In this document: in pieces, positions 1 to 10,300 of the stretch
How positions within the stretch are numbered: position 1 is the first letter of the stretch
How the letters are laid out: each line of letters opens with the position of its first letter
NCBI GenBank assembly: GCA_035628135.1
Contig: DASPKM010000014.1
Location: 71,840 to 135,839, forward strand
Origin: DASPKM01 sp035628135
Lineage (GTDB): Bacteria > Bacteroidota > Bacteroidia > Chitinophagales > Chitinophagaceae
DNA length: 64,000 nucleotides
Direction: 5' to 3'
Notes under the pieces: model-generated
Database searches by the model: none
What the model was told of the DNA's origin: nothing
The model's input: the letters and a program-made list of their open reading frames with translations, nothing else
Program-made: the position numbers and the translations under genes

Positions 1-140
1 CGGAAATCAGTTTCGCATACTACCCTGTCATTAATGAGCAAGCTCATTTTACGGGTTGCCGGTACTTCGTGTAATTCTAACGCAATCCTGTTCCTTCTTT
101 CATTTGAGTTTCTCGACCACATATGTTATTGTTTAGCTGT

Positions 141-383
141 TCAATGTCCTCCACCCAACCTGTTCATTACTAGTATATCTGCCTGTTCCGCGCGGGAAAG
201 GGTATTGTACCAGGAAATGACCGTGGGGAACTGGTGCTTGCTGGTAGGGACAAACGAATCAAAATATTTTTCAAGCAATTCAAGGCTTTTCAGGGGGAGA
301 TAGAACTTTTTCCCGTCTTCCTCAAGCTTGTACAGCGCATTCAATGGATCGTACTCAGGTTTCAATCTTTCCACAGTTCTCAT
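141..383 (-). CDS. Small hypothetical protein (80 aa)
   Basis: An 80-residue open frame that I do not recognise. The composition is ordinary for a soluble protein: mixed charged and aromatic residues, a K/E/L-rich middle (KSLELLEKYFDSF) and no signal peptide or membrane segment. The ATG at 383 has no clear Shine-Dalgarno sequence, which is common in Bacteroidota. It stands alone, since no other minus-strand gene is close enough to form an operon. An antisense frame over the same DNA is Cys/Ser-rich and looks like a shadow. That contrast is the main reason to favour this strand. Confidence 0.5.
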   Translation of the reverse strand: MRTVERLKPEYDPLNALYKLEEDGKKFYLPLKSLELLEKYFDSFVPTSKHQFPTVISWYNTLSRAEQADILVMNRLGGGH

Positions 384-611
384 AACATCTTTGTTTTAAC
401 TGCTCTTAATATCAAAGCCGAAACGGTGCCAAAAATTAGAGCCTTTCCGTCATTGGCCTGTCATAAGGCGGATTAATTTATTATTATATACGATGCCCAC
501 TTGCATTTTCGTTGTCGATGTCGTAAATTACTTATCGTAACCACTCCCCTCTCAATCCTTCCCCGTCGAAAGCTTCATCACTATTTAAAGGAACTATTTA
601 AAAGGAACCTT

Positions 612-791
612 ATGCTAGTCCTACAGCCTCCTCAACACAACGTTGACACTTTAAAGAGCATGATCAACAGCGAAATGCTGCGTTATGAAACTGCGATAGA
701 AAGAGATGCTCCCTTTAAAGAAGCCCGAAAGATTAAAAAGAATATAAACAAGCTCAAGACCCTGTTAGCCAGGCAGCAAAAAACTTCCTGA
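612..791 (+). CDS. Small basic helical protein (59 aa)
   Basis: I do not recognise a family. The frame is open from 501, but the upstream part codes for an implausible Arg/Cys-rich stretch. The ATG at 612 is preceded by AAAGGAAC, a plausible ribosome binding site, so I start it there. The 59-residue product is Lys/Arg-rich, with a predicted amphipathic helical second half (KIKKNINKLKTLLARQQK), and has no signal peptide. It may be a small nucleic-acid or protein-binding factor, but nothing in the sequence proves that. Confidence 0.45.
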   Translation: MLVLQPPQHNVDTLKSMINSEMLRYETAIERDAPFKEARKIKKNINKLKTLLARQQKTS

Positions 792-809
792 TCAACATCC
801 TTTACGAGC

Positions 810-1058
810 TTATTCCAGACCGCCGGAGCTATTGCCGCCTGACAGGCTGCTACTTTCTGTTTTCAATAGCCGCCTGATGTCTGACTGCAGCTTTTCAAAC
901 ACCTCATCCCTCTCCTCTTCCTCGTCTACAAAGTCTGCATTATACTTTTTTACCAGGAAGTCTTTCATGCGGTACAATTGCCGCGTAAGAATAACTTGCG
1001 TTGCAAATACCTGCTCCAGCAATTGCCGGTCGGTCATGTTCGAAATATTCAGCTTCAT
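810..1058 (-). CDS. Hypothetical helical protein with Ser/Gly tail (82 aa)
   Basis: An unrecognised 82-residue protein. Residues 1-65 look like two helices joined by an acidic turn (DEEEERDEVFEKL). The last 15 residues are a Ser/Gly tail (SSSLSGGNSSGG). There is no signal peptide. The ATG at 1058 is the only sensible start, and no strong Shine-Dalgarno site is visible. It converges with the small plus-strand gene ending at 791, leaving 18 bases between stops. The shape would suit a small coiled-coil or dimerising protein, but that is inference. Confidence 0.55.
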   Translation of the reverse strand: MKLNISNMTDRQLLEQVFATQVILTRQLYRMKDFLVKKYNADFVDEEEERDEVFEKLQSDIRRLLKTESSSLSGGNSSGGLE

Positions 1059-1306
1059 AACGTGATGGTTTGATCAATCACTAGTCCTCAAAAACTAATG
1101 CCAGCCTGCATGTTTCAGTCATGCCTCTAATCACTCCCTTCTGCGGCGGCTATTAACGGATTGATGATAGTTTTCCTCAATCGCCAGCGCCTGTAATAAA
1201 AAAAGCGGCCGTTTTATGGAAGGCACGAGAATTTCAGGTAGTCCAAGTGATAATCGACAGATTATTAGTCACTACAATTATTATTAATTCTTAAATCTGA
1301 ATTGTT

Positions 1307-1723
1307 ATGTCAAACAATGCAAATCGCTCTCAACAGGGCAATTCTGATCTGGGTGGACAAAACTCAGGACAACAAGGCAGCATGGGCCGTTCTGATGATA
1401 TGAACCAGGGCCTGGGGGGTCAGCAACAAAACACCGGATCAACTGGCGGCGGCCAGCAAGGATCCTCTTCCGGCATGGGCGGTGGACGCAGCTCACAGGG
1501 CGACCTGGGTGGCGGACGCAGCTCACAGGAAAGCGAACTGGGTGGCGAAAGCCGGCAGAGCGGTCAAAGGTCCAGCGAACAAAGGACAGGCTCCATGAGT
1601 GAAGACCTGGAAAGCGAAGACCTGGAAAGTGAAGACCTGTCTGAAGAAGACCTGGAAGATGAAGACCTTTCCGAAGACGAGGATACAAACAGCGAGTCCG
1701 GCAGAAACAGCCGCGGCGTTTAA
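1307..1723 (+). CDS. Low-complexity, intrinsically disordered acidic protein (138 aa)
   Basis: The protein has two halves. Residues 1-90 are Gly/Ser/Gln/Asn-rich, with a repeated GGGRSSQ unit. Residues 95-130 are an acidic run built on repeats of SEDLE-type pentads (DLESEDLESEDL). There is no Cys, almost no aromatic residue, no signal peptide and no membrane segment. An intrinsic terminator follows at 1746-1774, which supports a real transcription unit. Proteins of this composition are seen in soil Bacteroidota as stress-related or desiccation-related disordered proteins, but I cannot assign a role. The opposite-strand frame over the same DNA is Arg/Pro/Cys/His-rich and is a shadow. Confidence 0.6.
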   Translation: MSNNANRSQQGNSDLGGQNSGQQGSMGRSDDMNQGLGGQQQNTGSTGGGQQGSSSGMGGGRSSQGDLGGGRSSQESELGGESRQSGQRSSEQRTGSMSEDLESEDLESEDLSEEDLEDEDLSEDEDTNSESGRNSRGV

Positions 1724-1745
1724 TAATATCTATACAGCAGCGAAG

Positions 1746-1774
1746 GGCCTGAATTATTTCAGGCCTTTCTTTTT
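1746..1774 (+). terminator. Intrinsic terminator after the disordered protein
   Basis: GGCCTGAA (1746-1753) pairs with TTCAGGCC (1758-1765) across a TTAT loop, followed by TTTCTTTTT. The T-tract is on the plus strand only, so it serves the gene ending at 1723. It overlaps the stop codon of the converging kinase gene. Confidence 0.85.
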
Positions 1775-4700
1775 AAAGGCATGGTGCCTTCTTCCTCCTG
1801 CACCATCGGAAGTACGATGGTAAAGTTGGAGCCTACATGCTCGATGCTGGAAGCGGCAATGATCCCATTGTGTTTTTCGATGATCTTACGGGCAATGGCC
1901 AGCCCAATGCCGGTGCCTTCATATTTTTCTTTGGTGTGCAGCCGCTGGAATATGGTAAATATTTTTTCGCGGTATTGCTCATCGAAGCCGATGCCGTTGT
2001 CTGTGATAGTAATGCGGCAGTACTGGCCGTTATCGTCGGCCGGACTATCCATGCTTTTAGCTGCTACCCTTTCTGATTTTATCGATATCCTCGGGGGGTC
2101 ATGTTTTTTTGAAAACTTCAAGGCATTGCTCAGCAGGTTCTGAAATACCTGCCGCAACTGACCGGGCACCGCGTCTATCTCCGGCAATTCATCAACTTCA
2201 ATTACTGCATTTTTTTCCTGTACTACCAGTTCGAGGTCTGCAACAATATCTTTTAATAATTGGTTGAGACTGGTGCGCCTGAACAGGTGGTTGATAGACA
2301 AACGTGAAAAGCTCAGCAGGTCATTTACCAAGGTGGTCATCCGGGCAGAAGAGCTGATGATCCTGTCAAGGTAGTTCAAGGCCTCAGCCTCGGTATGCTT
2401 GAAGTATTTATCTTTTATGAGATTGCTGAACATGTGTATTTTCCTCAATGGCTCCTTCAGGTCGTGAGAGGCCACCGAAGCAAACTGCTGCAATTCTATA
2501 TTGCTCGATTCCAGCTCCTGGTTTATATGCTCTAATCGTTCTTTAGCCAGCACCATATCGGTGATATCCACAAAGGTCAGCACCACTCCGTCCATTTGCT
2601 TGTCCTGGCGTACATAAGGTAAAATGCGCATCAAGCTGGTCTTTCCATTCCTGAGCTTGATCTCTTTTTCCGGCACATGGCCGGTATTGATCACTTCCTG
2701 GATATCCTCCAGCAGGTTCGGGTATTCAAGGTTGGTGGAAATATGGCTGATAGGCCGCCCAACATCTGTTTCTATTAAATTGATCAGCTTAACGGCAGCG
2801 GGATTGAATTTCCGCAGGATCATCCTGCTGTCGAGAAATATCTGGGCAATGTCGGAGCTGCGAAAATAATTGTCCAGGTCATCGTTCAATTCTACCAATT
2901 CCCTGATCTTGAGCTGGTGTTCGGTATTCAGCGTATGCAGCTCTTCGTTCAGCGACTGCAATTCTTCGTTGGAGCTTTGCAGCTCTTCGTTGGCGGAAAG
3001 CAGTTCCTCGTTGCTTGACTGCAATTCTTCATTGGCGCTTTCCAGGCCTTCTATGGCCATTTGCAGGTCCGACCTTGTTTCCCTTAGTTCCGCTTCCAGC
3101 TCTATAATGTACTTGTGCAATTCCGGGTCCATGTTGGCGCTGACGTCGACCAGTTTTTTTGTTCCTGCCCGCTCTTTTCTTTCTTCCCCAAAAACAATCA
3201 GCGTCAGCGAATCGTGCGTTATCGCCTGCGCGGGCTTTACTATAAAGCTGATAAAGGTGTTGCGGGTTTTTCCTTTTATGCGTACGTTCTTAACGATTAT
3301 TTTTTTGCGTTCGGTCTGGGCTTTTCGGATAGCCGTGTTCAATGCAATCGACAATTCCGGCGGCAGCATTTTCAACAGGTTCAAATGCAGCCTGCCCTCG
3401 GGCAATGAAATATATTTTTTGTAGTTGCCCGTGGCTTCGCGGATTTCACAATTACTATCGATATAAAAGGCGGCAAAGCCGAAATCCTCTGCCAGCACAT
3501 CCTTGAACTCTACTGATATGTCGCGGGTGGGCTTTTGCACGTCGCCACGGGTAACCCTTACATCCCGCATCAGCTTTCCATAATCATTAGGCCTGTAAAA
3601 CACATCGTTGTGATGAAGGCGTTGCGCGCCATTTCTCCTGTATATCTTCCATTTGCCATTTACTTCTTCCAGGCTCTCTTGCATGTACGATACCGTTTCG
3701 CTCGGGCCAAGCAATAAGAAACCTCCATGGTTAAGCGAAAAATGCAGGGTGGCCAGCACTTTCTTCTGCAAAATGGTACTCATATAAATGAGCATGTTCC
3801 GGCAGGTTACGATATCATTCTTGATAAAAGGAGGGTCTTTAATAATGTTATGCTTCGCAAATACGATCTGCTTGCGGATGTATTGGTTTATATGATATTG
3901 ATTGCCTTCCTTGACAAAATAGCGCTCCAGTATTTCCGGCGACATATCGCCCTCTATACTCTCCGGGTAAACTCCTTTAGAAGCTACTTCCAACGCAGTC
4001 TCATCAATGTCTGTCGCAAAAATCTTAACATCCAGCAATACCTTTTTGGTAGAAAGGAATTTGTCTACCATAATGGCCATCGAGTAGGCTTCCTCTCCGG
4101 TGCTGCATGCGCTGACCCACAGCTTCAGGCTATCGCCGAAACTTTTTTTATTTATTATTTCAGGCAAAACATCGTTGTACAATATTTCGAATGCCGCGGG
4201 GTCGCGGAAGAACTTGGTAACACCAATCAAAAAATCTTTCGATAGCGCTTTAGGCTCATCAGCATGTTCCTGGAGGTAGGCGATATATTGGTCGAGGTTC
4301 TTAATACCCTTGTGCGACATGCGCCTGAACAGCCTTCTGATGATGGTAGGCGTTTTATAAAAATGGAAATCGTGGCCGCTTTGCTTGTACACCAGGCGGA
4401 ATATCTCTTCCAGCTTTCCTTCATCTATCTTCCCTTTATTCAATATATGAATGGGCGTTTCCTGCAGGTAACCATATATCTCTTCGGGCATCAGTTCGGG
4501 CGCCAGGATCATGTCGGCGCTCCCTGATGCAATGGCGCTGTTGGGCATGCCATCGAACTTAGCGGTACAAGGGTCCTGTACCAGTACCATGCCGCCTGCC
4601 GCCTTAATGGCTTCCGCACCCCGGGTTCCATCGGTGCCGGTGCCGGAAAGTATCACGGCAATGGCGCTTGACCCGCGGTCTTCGGCCAATGACTGCAGGA

Positions 4701-5085
4701 AAATATCGATAGCCGTATTCGGCGTCTTTTCGGGTACCTTGTCAACCAGCCGCAAGCTACCATCACGGATGGTCATTATTTTATTATTGGGAATAACATA
4801 CACGCAGTTCTTTTGCACGGGCATGCCCTGCGCGGCCTCAAACACATTCATGTGCGTGTGCTTTGACACGAGCTCGACCAGAAGGCTCTTATAGTCGGGC
4901 GAAAGGTGTTGTACCACTATAAAAGATACGTTCGTATTTTCTGGCACATTGTCAAAAAACTCATGGATAGCTTCCAGGCCTCCTGCCGACGCGCCAATGG
5001 CAACTACGCAATGTCCGTTGGTCTGCGCATTGACGGCCTCGGTAGTCTTTGCCTGATTTCCATTAGATGCAATACTTTTTTCCAT
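1759..5085 (-). CDS. CheB-CheR-PAS hybrid sensor histidine kinase (1108 aa)
   Basis: One polypeptide carries several signalling modules. Residues 26-213 are a CheB methylesterase with the Ser of GASAGG (S33), the His of QHLSPD (H60) and the Asp of GTGTDG (D152). Residues 214-488 are a CheR methyltransferase with SACSTGEEA near 327. Residues 660-735 form a coiled coil of repeated SxNEEL units. A PAS domain lies near 735-845. HisKA carries SHDLKEP (phospho-acceptor His about 874), and HATPase_c has an N box, DNGIGFD and GTGIGLAI (about 983-1070). There is no membrane segment, so it should be cytoplasmic. No che operon or receiver gene is adjacent. The frame is open to 5151, but I start at the ATG at 5085 because it avoids overlap with the upstream tamL gene. 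Family assignment is secure; the input signal is unknown. Confidence 0.93.
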   Translation of the reverse strand: MEKSIASNGNQAKTTEAVNAQTNGHCVVAIGASAGGLEAIHEFFDNVPENTNVSFIVVQHLSPDYKSLLVELVSKHTHMNVFEAAQGMPVQKNCVYVIPNNKIMTIRDGSLRLVDKVPEKTPNTAIDIFLQSLAEDRGSSAIAVILSGTGTDGTRGAEAIKAAGGMVLVQDPCTAKFDGMPNSAIASGSADMILAPELMPEEIYGYLQETPIHILNKGKIDEGKLEEIFRLVYKQSGHDFHFYKTPTIIRRLFRRMSHKGIKNLDQYIAYLQEHADEPKALSKDFLIGVTKFFRDPAAFEILYNDVLPEIINKKSFGDSLKLWVSACSTGEEAYSMAIMVDKFLSTKKVLLDVKIFATDIDETALEVASKGVYPESIEGDMSPEILERYFVKEGNQYHINQYIRKQIVFAKHNIIKDPPFIKNDIVTCRNMLIYMSTILQKKVLATLHFSLNHGGFLLLGPSETVSYMQESLEEVNGKWKIYRRNGAQRLHHNDVFYRPNDYGKLMRDVRVTRGDVQKPTRDISVEFKDVLAEDFGFAAFYIDSNCEIREATGNYKKYISLPEGRLHLNLLKMLPPELSIALNTAIRKAQTERKKIIVKNVRIKGKTRNTFISFIVKPAQAITHDSLTLIVFGEERKERAGTKKLVDVSANMDPELHKYIIELEAELRETRSDLQMAIEGLESANEELQSSNEELLSANEELQSSNEELQSLNEELHTLNTEHQLKIRELVELNDDLDNYFRSSDIAQIFLDSRMILRKFNPAAVKLINLIETDVGRPISHISTNLEYPNLLEDIQEVINTGHVPEKEIKLRNGKTSLMRILPYVRQDKQMDGVVLTFVDITDMVLAKERLEHINQELESSNIELQQFASVASHDLKEPLRKIHMFSNLIKDKYFKHTEAEALNYLDRIISSSARMTTLVNDLLSFSRLSINHLFRRTSLNQLLKDIVADLELVVQEKNAVIEVDELPEIDAVPGQLRQVFQNLLSNALKFSKKHDPPRISIKSERVAAKSMDSPADDNGQYCRITITDNGIGFDEQYREKIFTIFQRLHTKEKYEGTGIGLAIARKIIEKHNGIIAASSIEHVGSNFTIVLPMVQEEEGTMPLKRKA

Positions 5086-5099
5086 AAACATTAACCGCT

Positions 5100-7376
5100 C
5101 TAAAAAGGATATCCAATTCCAAGGTTGAATATCAGGTTGTCCTTGCGCCACTTACTGTTGCCGATCTTGATCTCGTCCCAAACCCACCGGTCGCCTTTTG
5201 GCAGGTAAGGTTTGCGCAATGGAAACGCAACATCCAATCTCAAAACAAAAAAATTAAAATCAAACCTCAAGCCGACCCCGGTTCCAACCCCGAGCTCGCT
5301 GATAAAATCTTTGCTAAACTTAGCCCCGGGTTTCGTAGGATTTTCGCGGTACAACCATATATTGCCCGCGTCGATAAACACGGCTCCATGAATAATACTA
5401 TAGAGCCTCGCACGAAACTCCGTGTTCAGCTCGAGCTTAATATCACCTGACTGGTCCGGTAAAAAGGCCAGCGTGTCAGGTACACGGTAAGTACCTGGCC
5501 CCAGCGAACGGCTCCTGAATGCCCGTACGCTGTTGGTACCGCCCACAAAGAACTGCTTGATGAAGGGAAGCTCCCTGGAATTGCCATAAGGATAACCTAC
5601 GCCCGCAATGATGCGGTTGGCTAACACGGATTTCAATCCCACCTTGCGGTAATACCTGAAATCAGCTTCGGTCTTTATATATTGCGCGAAATCGGCCCCG
5701 AACAATTGCTTGGTCTTGGTGTCCGCACTTTTTGCCACTAATAATCCCGCGATATTTCCTGAAACATCCAGCAATCCATTAAAATAAAATGCGTTTGCGG
5801 GAGTATTGTTCGCCAGCTGGTTAAAGTTGTAATTATAATAAGAGCCAAGTATGAATTGCTGCTCTATCACTTTCGACAGCGTTGGATTTTTTACTACCGC
5901 CGAATCATACAGCGGCGTTACGTTGGCGGCCTGTACATAGTTGACGTTAATGGGGTAAAACTGGTGCTCTTTCTGCATGCTTTCTTTCCATAAATATCCT
6001 AATGCACCGCGCGATGAGGTCAATGTGTACAACGACCGCCGGTTGATGATCTCATAGCCGCCTTCCATATTGGTCCGCGGAACAAAGGGACTGCGTTTGG
6101 TACGCAAATCAACGAAGGGCAAGACAAACCTTGGCCACGACAGCGTTGCTTCCACGGCCATGCGGTAAGTATTGTATGCCTGCGAAAGCCCACTGTACTG
6201 GAATTCGCTGCCGATAGAGGCATTTACTGTCAGCAGCTCGCCTCCCCTGAACGTATTACGGTCTCTCCACGAAATTGTGACCTGCGAGCCGGTAAGGTTG
6301 TTCGATTTGGTATGGCCGGTTAATTCCAGGCGCAGCGACTGCTTGGGAAAGGGCGTGAGATAATAAAACACATCAAGCTTCGGCGTATCCAGCGAAGGCG
6401 CTTCTTCAAAACGATTCTTCACAAACTTGAAAACGCCGAGGTTGATCAACCTGTTCAGCGAAAGATTGTGATTGGTGCGGTTGTAAACATCATTCGGCCT
6501 GAACTGCAGGGCCTGCTCGAACAGGCGGGGCTTGTGCGTTCTTTTTTCATCCACTACATAAAAGCCCTTATGGAACCGGGCATTGGCCTGGCTGGTATCC
6601 AGCAAAGCGGTATTCAGGCTGTAGTTTGAATACACGAACACGTCGTTGATATAAAAAATTTGCCGTGCGGCAGCAGGGGTTTCAGGCTTCAGCTTTACAT
6701 ACAGGTTCACCAGGTTTTCACCGATAGTAGTATCGGTTTGCACGATGATGTAATCAGGACTGAAAAAATAAAAGCCCCTTTCTTTCAGGTATGCGTCTAT
6801 ACGCCGGCGCTCGGCTAATATCACGTCCAGGTTAAATGGATATCCAGGCCTCAATAAGGTTTTTGGAACAGCAGCATTGATATGGTTCCACAATGCGCTG
6901 GTGGAGTCCGTGTCGAAAACCACTTCCTTGATCTTATACTGGGGGCCCGGCCTTGCCCTGTAGATGGCCGTGGCCTTCCTGCGCTTCACCACTGTATCGG
7001 CCCTTACGCGGGCGCCGAAGTATCCCGTGTTCTGCAGGTGATTTGTAAGCAGGTCTGCATTGTATTGAAGCTTTACATCGCTTAACAACACGGGCGGCTC
7101 AGCAAAGCGCTTTCTTAAAAAAGGGATGCGGTTGGCCCATAGTTTTACACGCGCTCCCAATATCTTGGTATTGGGCTTTGGCCGCGTAAGCCCTTCCAGG
7201 TCCGTACGCAATACTTTTCTTTCACGCACAGGTATATTCCTTCCCCGTACCTGAACTTTTGAACCGATGTACAACGCATCACCGGCAGGAACGTATTTGG
7301 TGTTGCTGCACGATGAATACACTATTATGCAGGCCAGTCCTAATAAGCCATATGCTGTGCTTCTGAACAATCCCAT
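5100..7376 (-). CDS. TamL: lipoprotein-type TamA/BamA-family outer-membrane protein (758 aa)
   Basis: An Omp85-family beta-barrel with N-terminal POTRA-like repeats. The N-terminus has a short charged segment, a hydrophobic stretch and then SSCSNTKYVP, a lipoprotein signal with a Cys at about residue 23. That is typical of the lipidated Bacteroidota version of TamA, whereas classic TamA and BamA are not lipidated. The C-terminal half has alternating aromatic strands and ends in GIGYPF, a typical outer-membrane signal. The ATG at 7376 comes one base after the stop of the tamB gene, so the two are surely cotranscribed. The frame is open further upstream, but that part would lie inside tamB and encodes an Arg-rich non-signal. 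It should work with TamB in building or moving outer-membrane components. Confidence 0.88.
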   Translation of the reverse strand: MGLFRSTAYGLLGLACIIVYSSCSNTKYVPAGDALYIGSKVQVRGRNIPVRERKVLRTDLEGLTRPKPNTKILGARVKLWANRIPFLRKRFAEPPVLLSDVKLQYNADLLTNHLQNTGYFGARVRADTVVKRRKATAIYRARPGPQYKIKEVVFDTDSTSALWNHINAAVPKTLLRPGYPFNLDVILAERRRIDAYLKERGFYFFSPDYIIVQTDTTIGENLVNLYVKLKPETPAAARQIFYINDVFVYSNYSLNTALLDTSQANARFHKGFYVVDEKRTHKPRLFEQALQFRPNDVYNRTNHNLSLNRLINLGVFKFVKNRFEEAPSLDTPKLDVFYYLTPFPKQSLRLELTGHTKSNNLTGSQVTISWRDRNTFRGGELLTVNASIGSEFQYSGLSQAYNTYRMAVEATLSWPRFVLPFVDLRTKRSPFVPRTNMEGGYEIINRRSLYTLTSSRGALGYLWKESMQKEHQFYPINVNYVQAANVTPLYDSAVVKNPTLSKVIEQQFILGSYYNYNFNQLANNTPANAFYFNGLLDVSGNIAGLLVAKSADTKTKQLFGADFAQYIKTEADFRYYRKVGLKSVLANRIIAGVGYPYGNSRELPFIKQFFVGGTNSVRAFRSRSLGPGTYRVPDTLAFLPDQSGDIKLELNTEFRARLYSIIHGAVFIDAGNIWLYRENPTKPGAKFSKDFISELGVGTGVGLRFDFNFFVLRLDVAFPLRKPYLPKGDRWVWDEIKIGNSKWRKDNLIFNLGIGYPF

Positions 7377-7377
7377 T

Positions 7378-10300
7378 CTAATACTCGTTAAAGGGTTCGT
7401 TGCCTGGTTCCTGTCCATTGCTCTGCGTGGCCGGCGGCGGCGTTGCAGGTTTGTCAACAGGTTTTGCATTGCTATTCTTCATTTTTTTCCTTCTGAATAT
7501 TTCCGCGAACTTGTTATAGTCCACCGTTATAATGAAGCTCAGGCCCGTTTCAATTACATATCCTTCCACTACGCCCTGGTATTCATTTTTCCTGTAGCCA
7601 CGCAGCATATACCGCCCATCCTTGCTCAGTTTATAATCCAGCGCAACGTCTCCCGCAATGTTGCTGCCCTGCTGCTGCGATTGCTGCGGGCCTTCCAGTT
7701 CAAAATTGCTGCCAACGGTAACGGTTAACCGCTCACTCAACAGGTTCTTCGACAGGGAAACATTGAAATCTGTTTTATTCCTGCGCTCGCCGGTAGTATA
7801 ATCGTCGATGGATACTACGTCGAAGTTGAGGTCAACACCCTGGATTAGATTTTCCGCAAGCCTGTTCAGTTGTTCGGTCAGCAGCTTGCTGGCGCTTTGA
7901 CGTGCAAATGCACCGGCGCTGAACGGACTGCTTGCGCTGTTGTTGAATGGGTTCTCGCCTACAAAGCGGTTCAACAGCAGCAAAGCGAATACCTGTTTGT
8001 TCAGCTCCGAAGGCTCCTGCCTTAATTGCTCCAGCTTAACTTCTACGTTTTGCACAATGTCGTTCGACACGTTGTAATTGCGCTCAGGCAAAATGATGTC
8101 GAAGGTTATCAAAGGTTTCATCAGCTCGCCCTGCATCTTCAGGTGCACTTCGAATGGAAGCCTTTGCTTATAGGTGTTGCGGATGGTGGTTGTGGCTTCG
8201 GCCAGCTGATCGTCTACCAGGTCCAGCGGTGAAGTGTTGGCTACATATATAGCGGTAACGTCCAGCACGGCGTCGGTGGGTTCACCCTGCCAAACGATCT
8301 TGCTTCCTTTTTGAATGTTGAATTTGCGGCGAAGGAAATTAAAGGTCAGCTCATAGCTTCCTTCGCTCAGTTCATAGGAACCCGACAGCGTTATCTTTCC
8401 ACTTCTGTCGATGCCTGCATTTATCAGCCCTTCTCCTTTCATGCGGATAAAGTCTCCATTACCTGCGTCTATCACCAGGCTAAGCGTAGCATCTTTATTG
8501 ATCTCTATATTGGTATTGATGTCGAACCCTCTTATTGCAGAAGTATCCAGGGCCAGGTATGGCTGCAGGAACAGCGAGTCATTCTCGGGGGGCGCATCCA
8601 TGTCAACAAACTCTACCACACCTTCGCGTTCCACTATGCCCGGTTCGGGCTGTGGCATCACTGCTGTAAAGTCGGTTTCTTTGTTAATGGTAACACTGCC
8701 ATCTATTACCGGCAACATTTCGGTGCCGCGTATATACAGGTTGCTGCTTAGGAATAGCTTGCCATAAAACAGCTTGTTATCTACTTTAGTACTATTGATG
8801 GCCCTGAAATTGTTGGCGTTTACGCTCAGGTTGAAATCATAATTGATGAAATTGGTGGTGCCCGCCATGCCGTCGATCACTATGGCATTGCCCGTTTCAT
8901 CGCGGATGGTAAAGGTGCTGAACCGGATACCTTCGTTATTTAGGATCACCAGTTGTTCCTTATCCACCGTAAACTTGCTGTTGAGCATCGTAATGTTTAA
9001 AGCGGCGTTGTTAAAGGTCAGCCGCCCATCTATATTAGGGTCCTTCATCGTGCCGTTAAACGCCACCTTTCCGGTTAGTTGCCCGCTTGCATCTTTAATG
9101 GCTCCGTTGGCTATACCCTCCACCGTATTCAATTGCAATGCGCGGACATCCAGCACAAAATCGTAGGAGCTGTTGTTGTCTGGCTTTACCAGGTATTTGC
9201 CGGTCAACGCAACATCGTTTCCACGGCCGGTAATGCGCACATCGGCTTCGTATGTATCCGCGATGCGGTTGTTTACGCGTATGGTGGCGTTGCCGAGCGT
9301 ATCCTTGCGAACGCTAAGGTCATTAATGGTAAGATCGCTGGTGAACACCGGTTGCTTCATGATGTCGCTCAACACTACGTTGCCATTCATTAGTCCATCC
9401 ACGAACGTGGTATCGGCCTGAACAAAACCGGTAAGCGTCCCCAACTTAAAATTGCTGAAGTTCACATTGATGGGCGCATTTACGCTGGAATTGGCGCTGT
9501 TGATGCTGAGTTGCTGGTTGTTCCTCGACAAAATAAAGTTGCTAACGTTGATGCCTGAGGGAGTAATCGAAATGGCATTCGCTTCGCGCACGTTCCATGC
9601 ATCGTAATTCAACAACAGCGATTGCGGCCGCAGGCTGAATGTGTAACTGCCGAACGAAGGCTGCTTCATAGTAGCCGAAAGATGATACTTATCCTTGGCG
9701 GCCTTGTCTTTTATATTGAGTGTGAAGCCCAGCTCATTGTTGGCGGCGTTGGCGCCAACGGTAACCCCATATATATTGATGCCAGGCCCGCGCATTTGCG
9801 ACATGCTTGCCTTCAGGTCGATTCCGCTGTTGCCAGAACCTGCTGTGAGGTTAAGGTCCACGAACCGGTTGGCACCGAATTCAAATAACGGCGAACCCGC
9901 CGTGAGCTGCCATCCGCGTTCGCTCGAAAAATTGCCGCGCAGCACCAGGTTGTCCATGCGCTTTAATTCGGGCATGAACGCACGCCACAATGGTTTATCC
10001 AGCAGCCTTGCATTGATGGTGAAATCATAAGGGTCAACAGCCACCGCCTGGTACGCTGGCACCAAGGCAAAATGTGGTTGAACCAGGTTTTGTACAACGC
10101 TTCCCAATTGCGTCAGCTTATATTCGCCGGCAACGGCAATGCGTGCAACGTCGCTGGTCAACCGAAGATACCTGCCGGTGTCGTTTCTGCCTGCGTTTAC
10201 TTCCAGCGTATCCAGTTGAAGCCGCTGGTTGCCATTTACAATTACGGAATGCGTTACCAGCATCTGGCCCATCAGGTCATCAGGATCGGTATTGGCAAAG

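Noticed and set aside
34..303. 89-codon plus-strand frame at the left edge
   Set aside because: Cys/Ser/Leu-rich composition, no ribosome site, and it lies opposite a more plausible minus-strand frame (141-383).
1066..1306. Gene or RNA in the 240-base spacer
   Set aside because: No convincing frame, promoter element or strong hairpin; I see nothing assignable there.
1305..1688. 127-codon minus-strand frame opposite the disordered protein
   Set aside because: Arg/His/Pro/Cys-rich repeats are the antisense of the Gly/Ser/Asp repeats; the terminator at 1746-1774 supports the plus strand.
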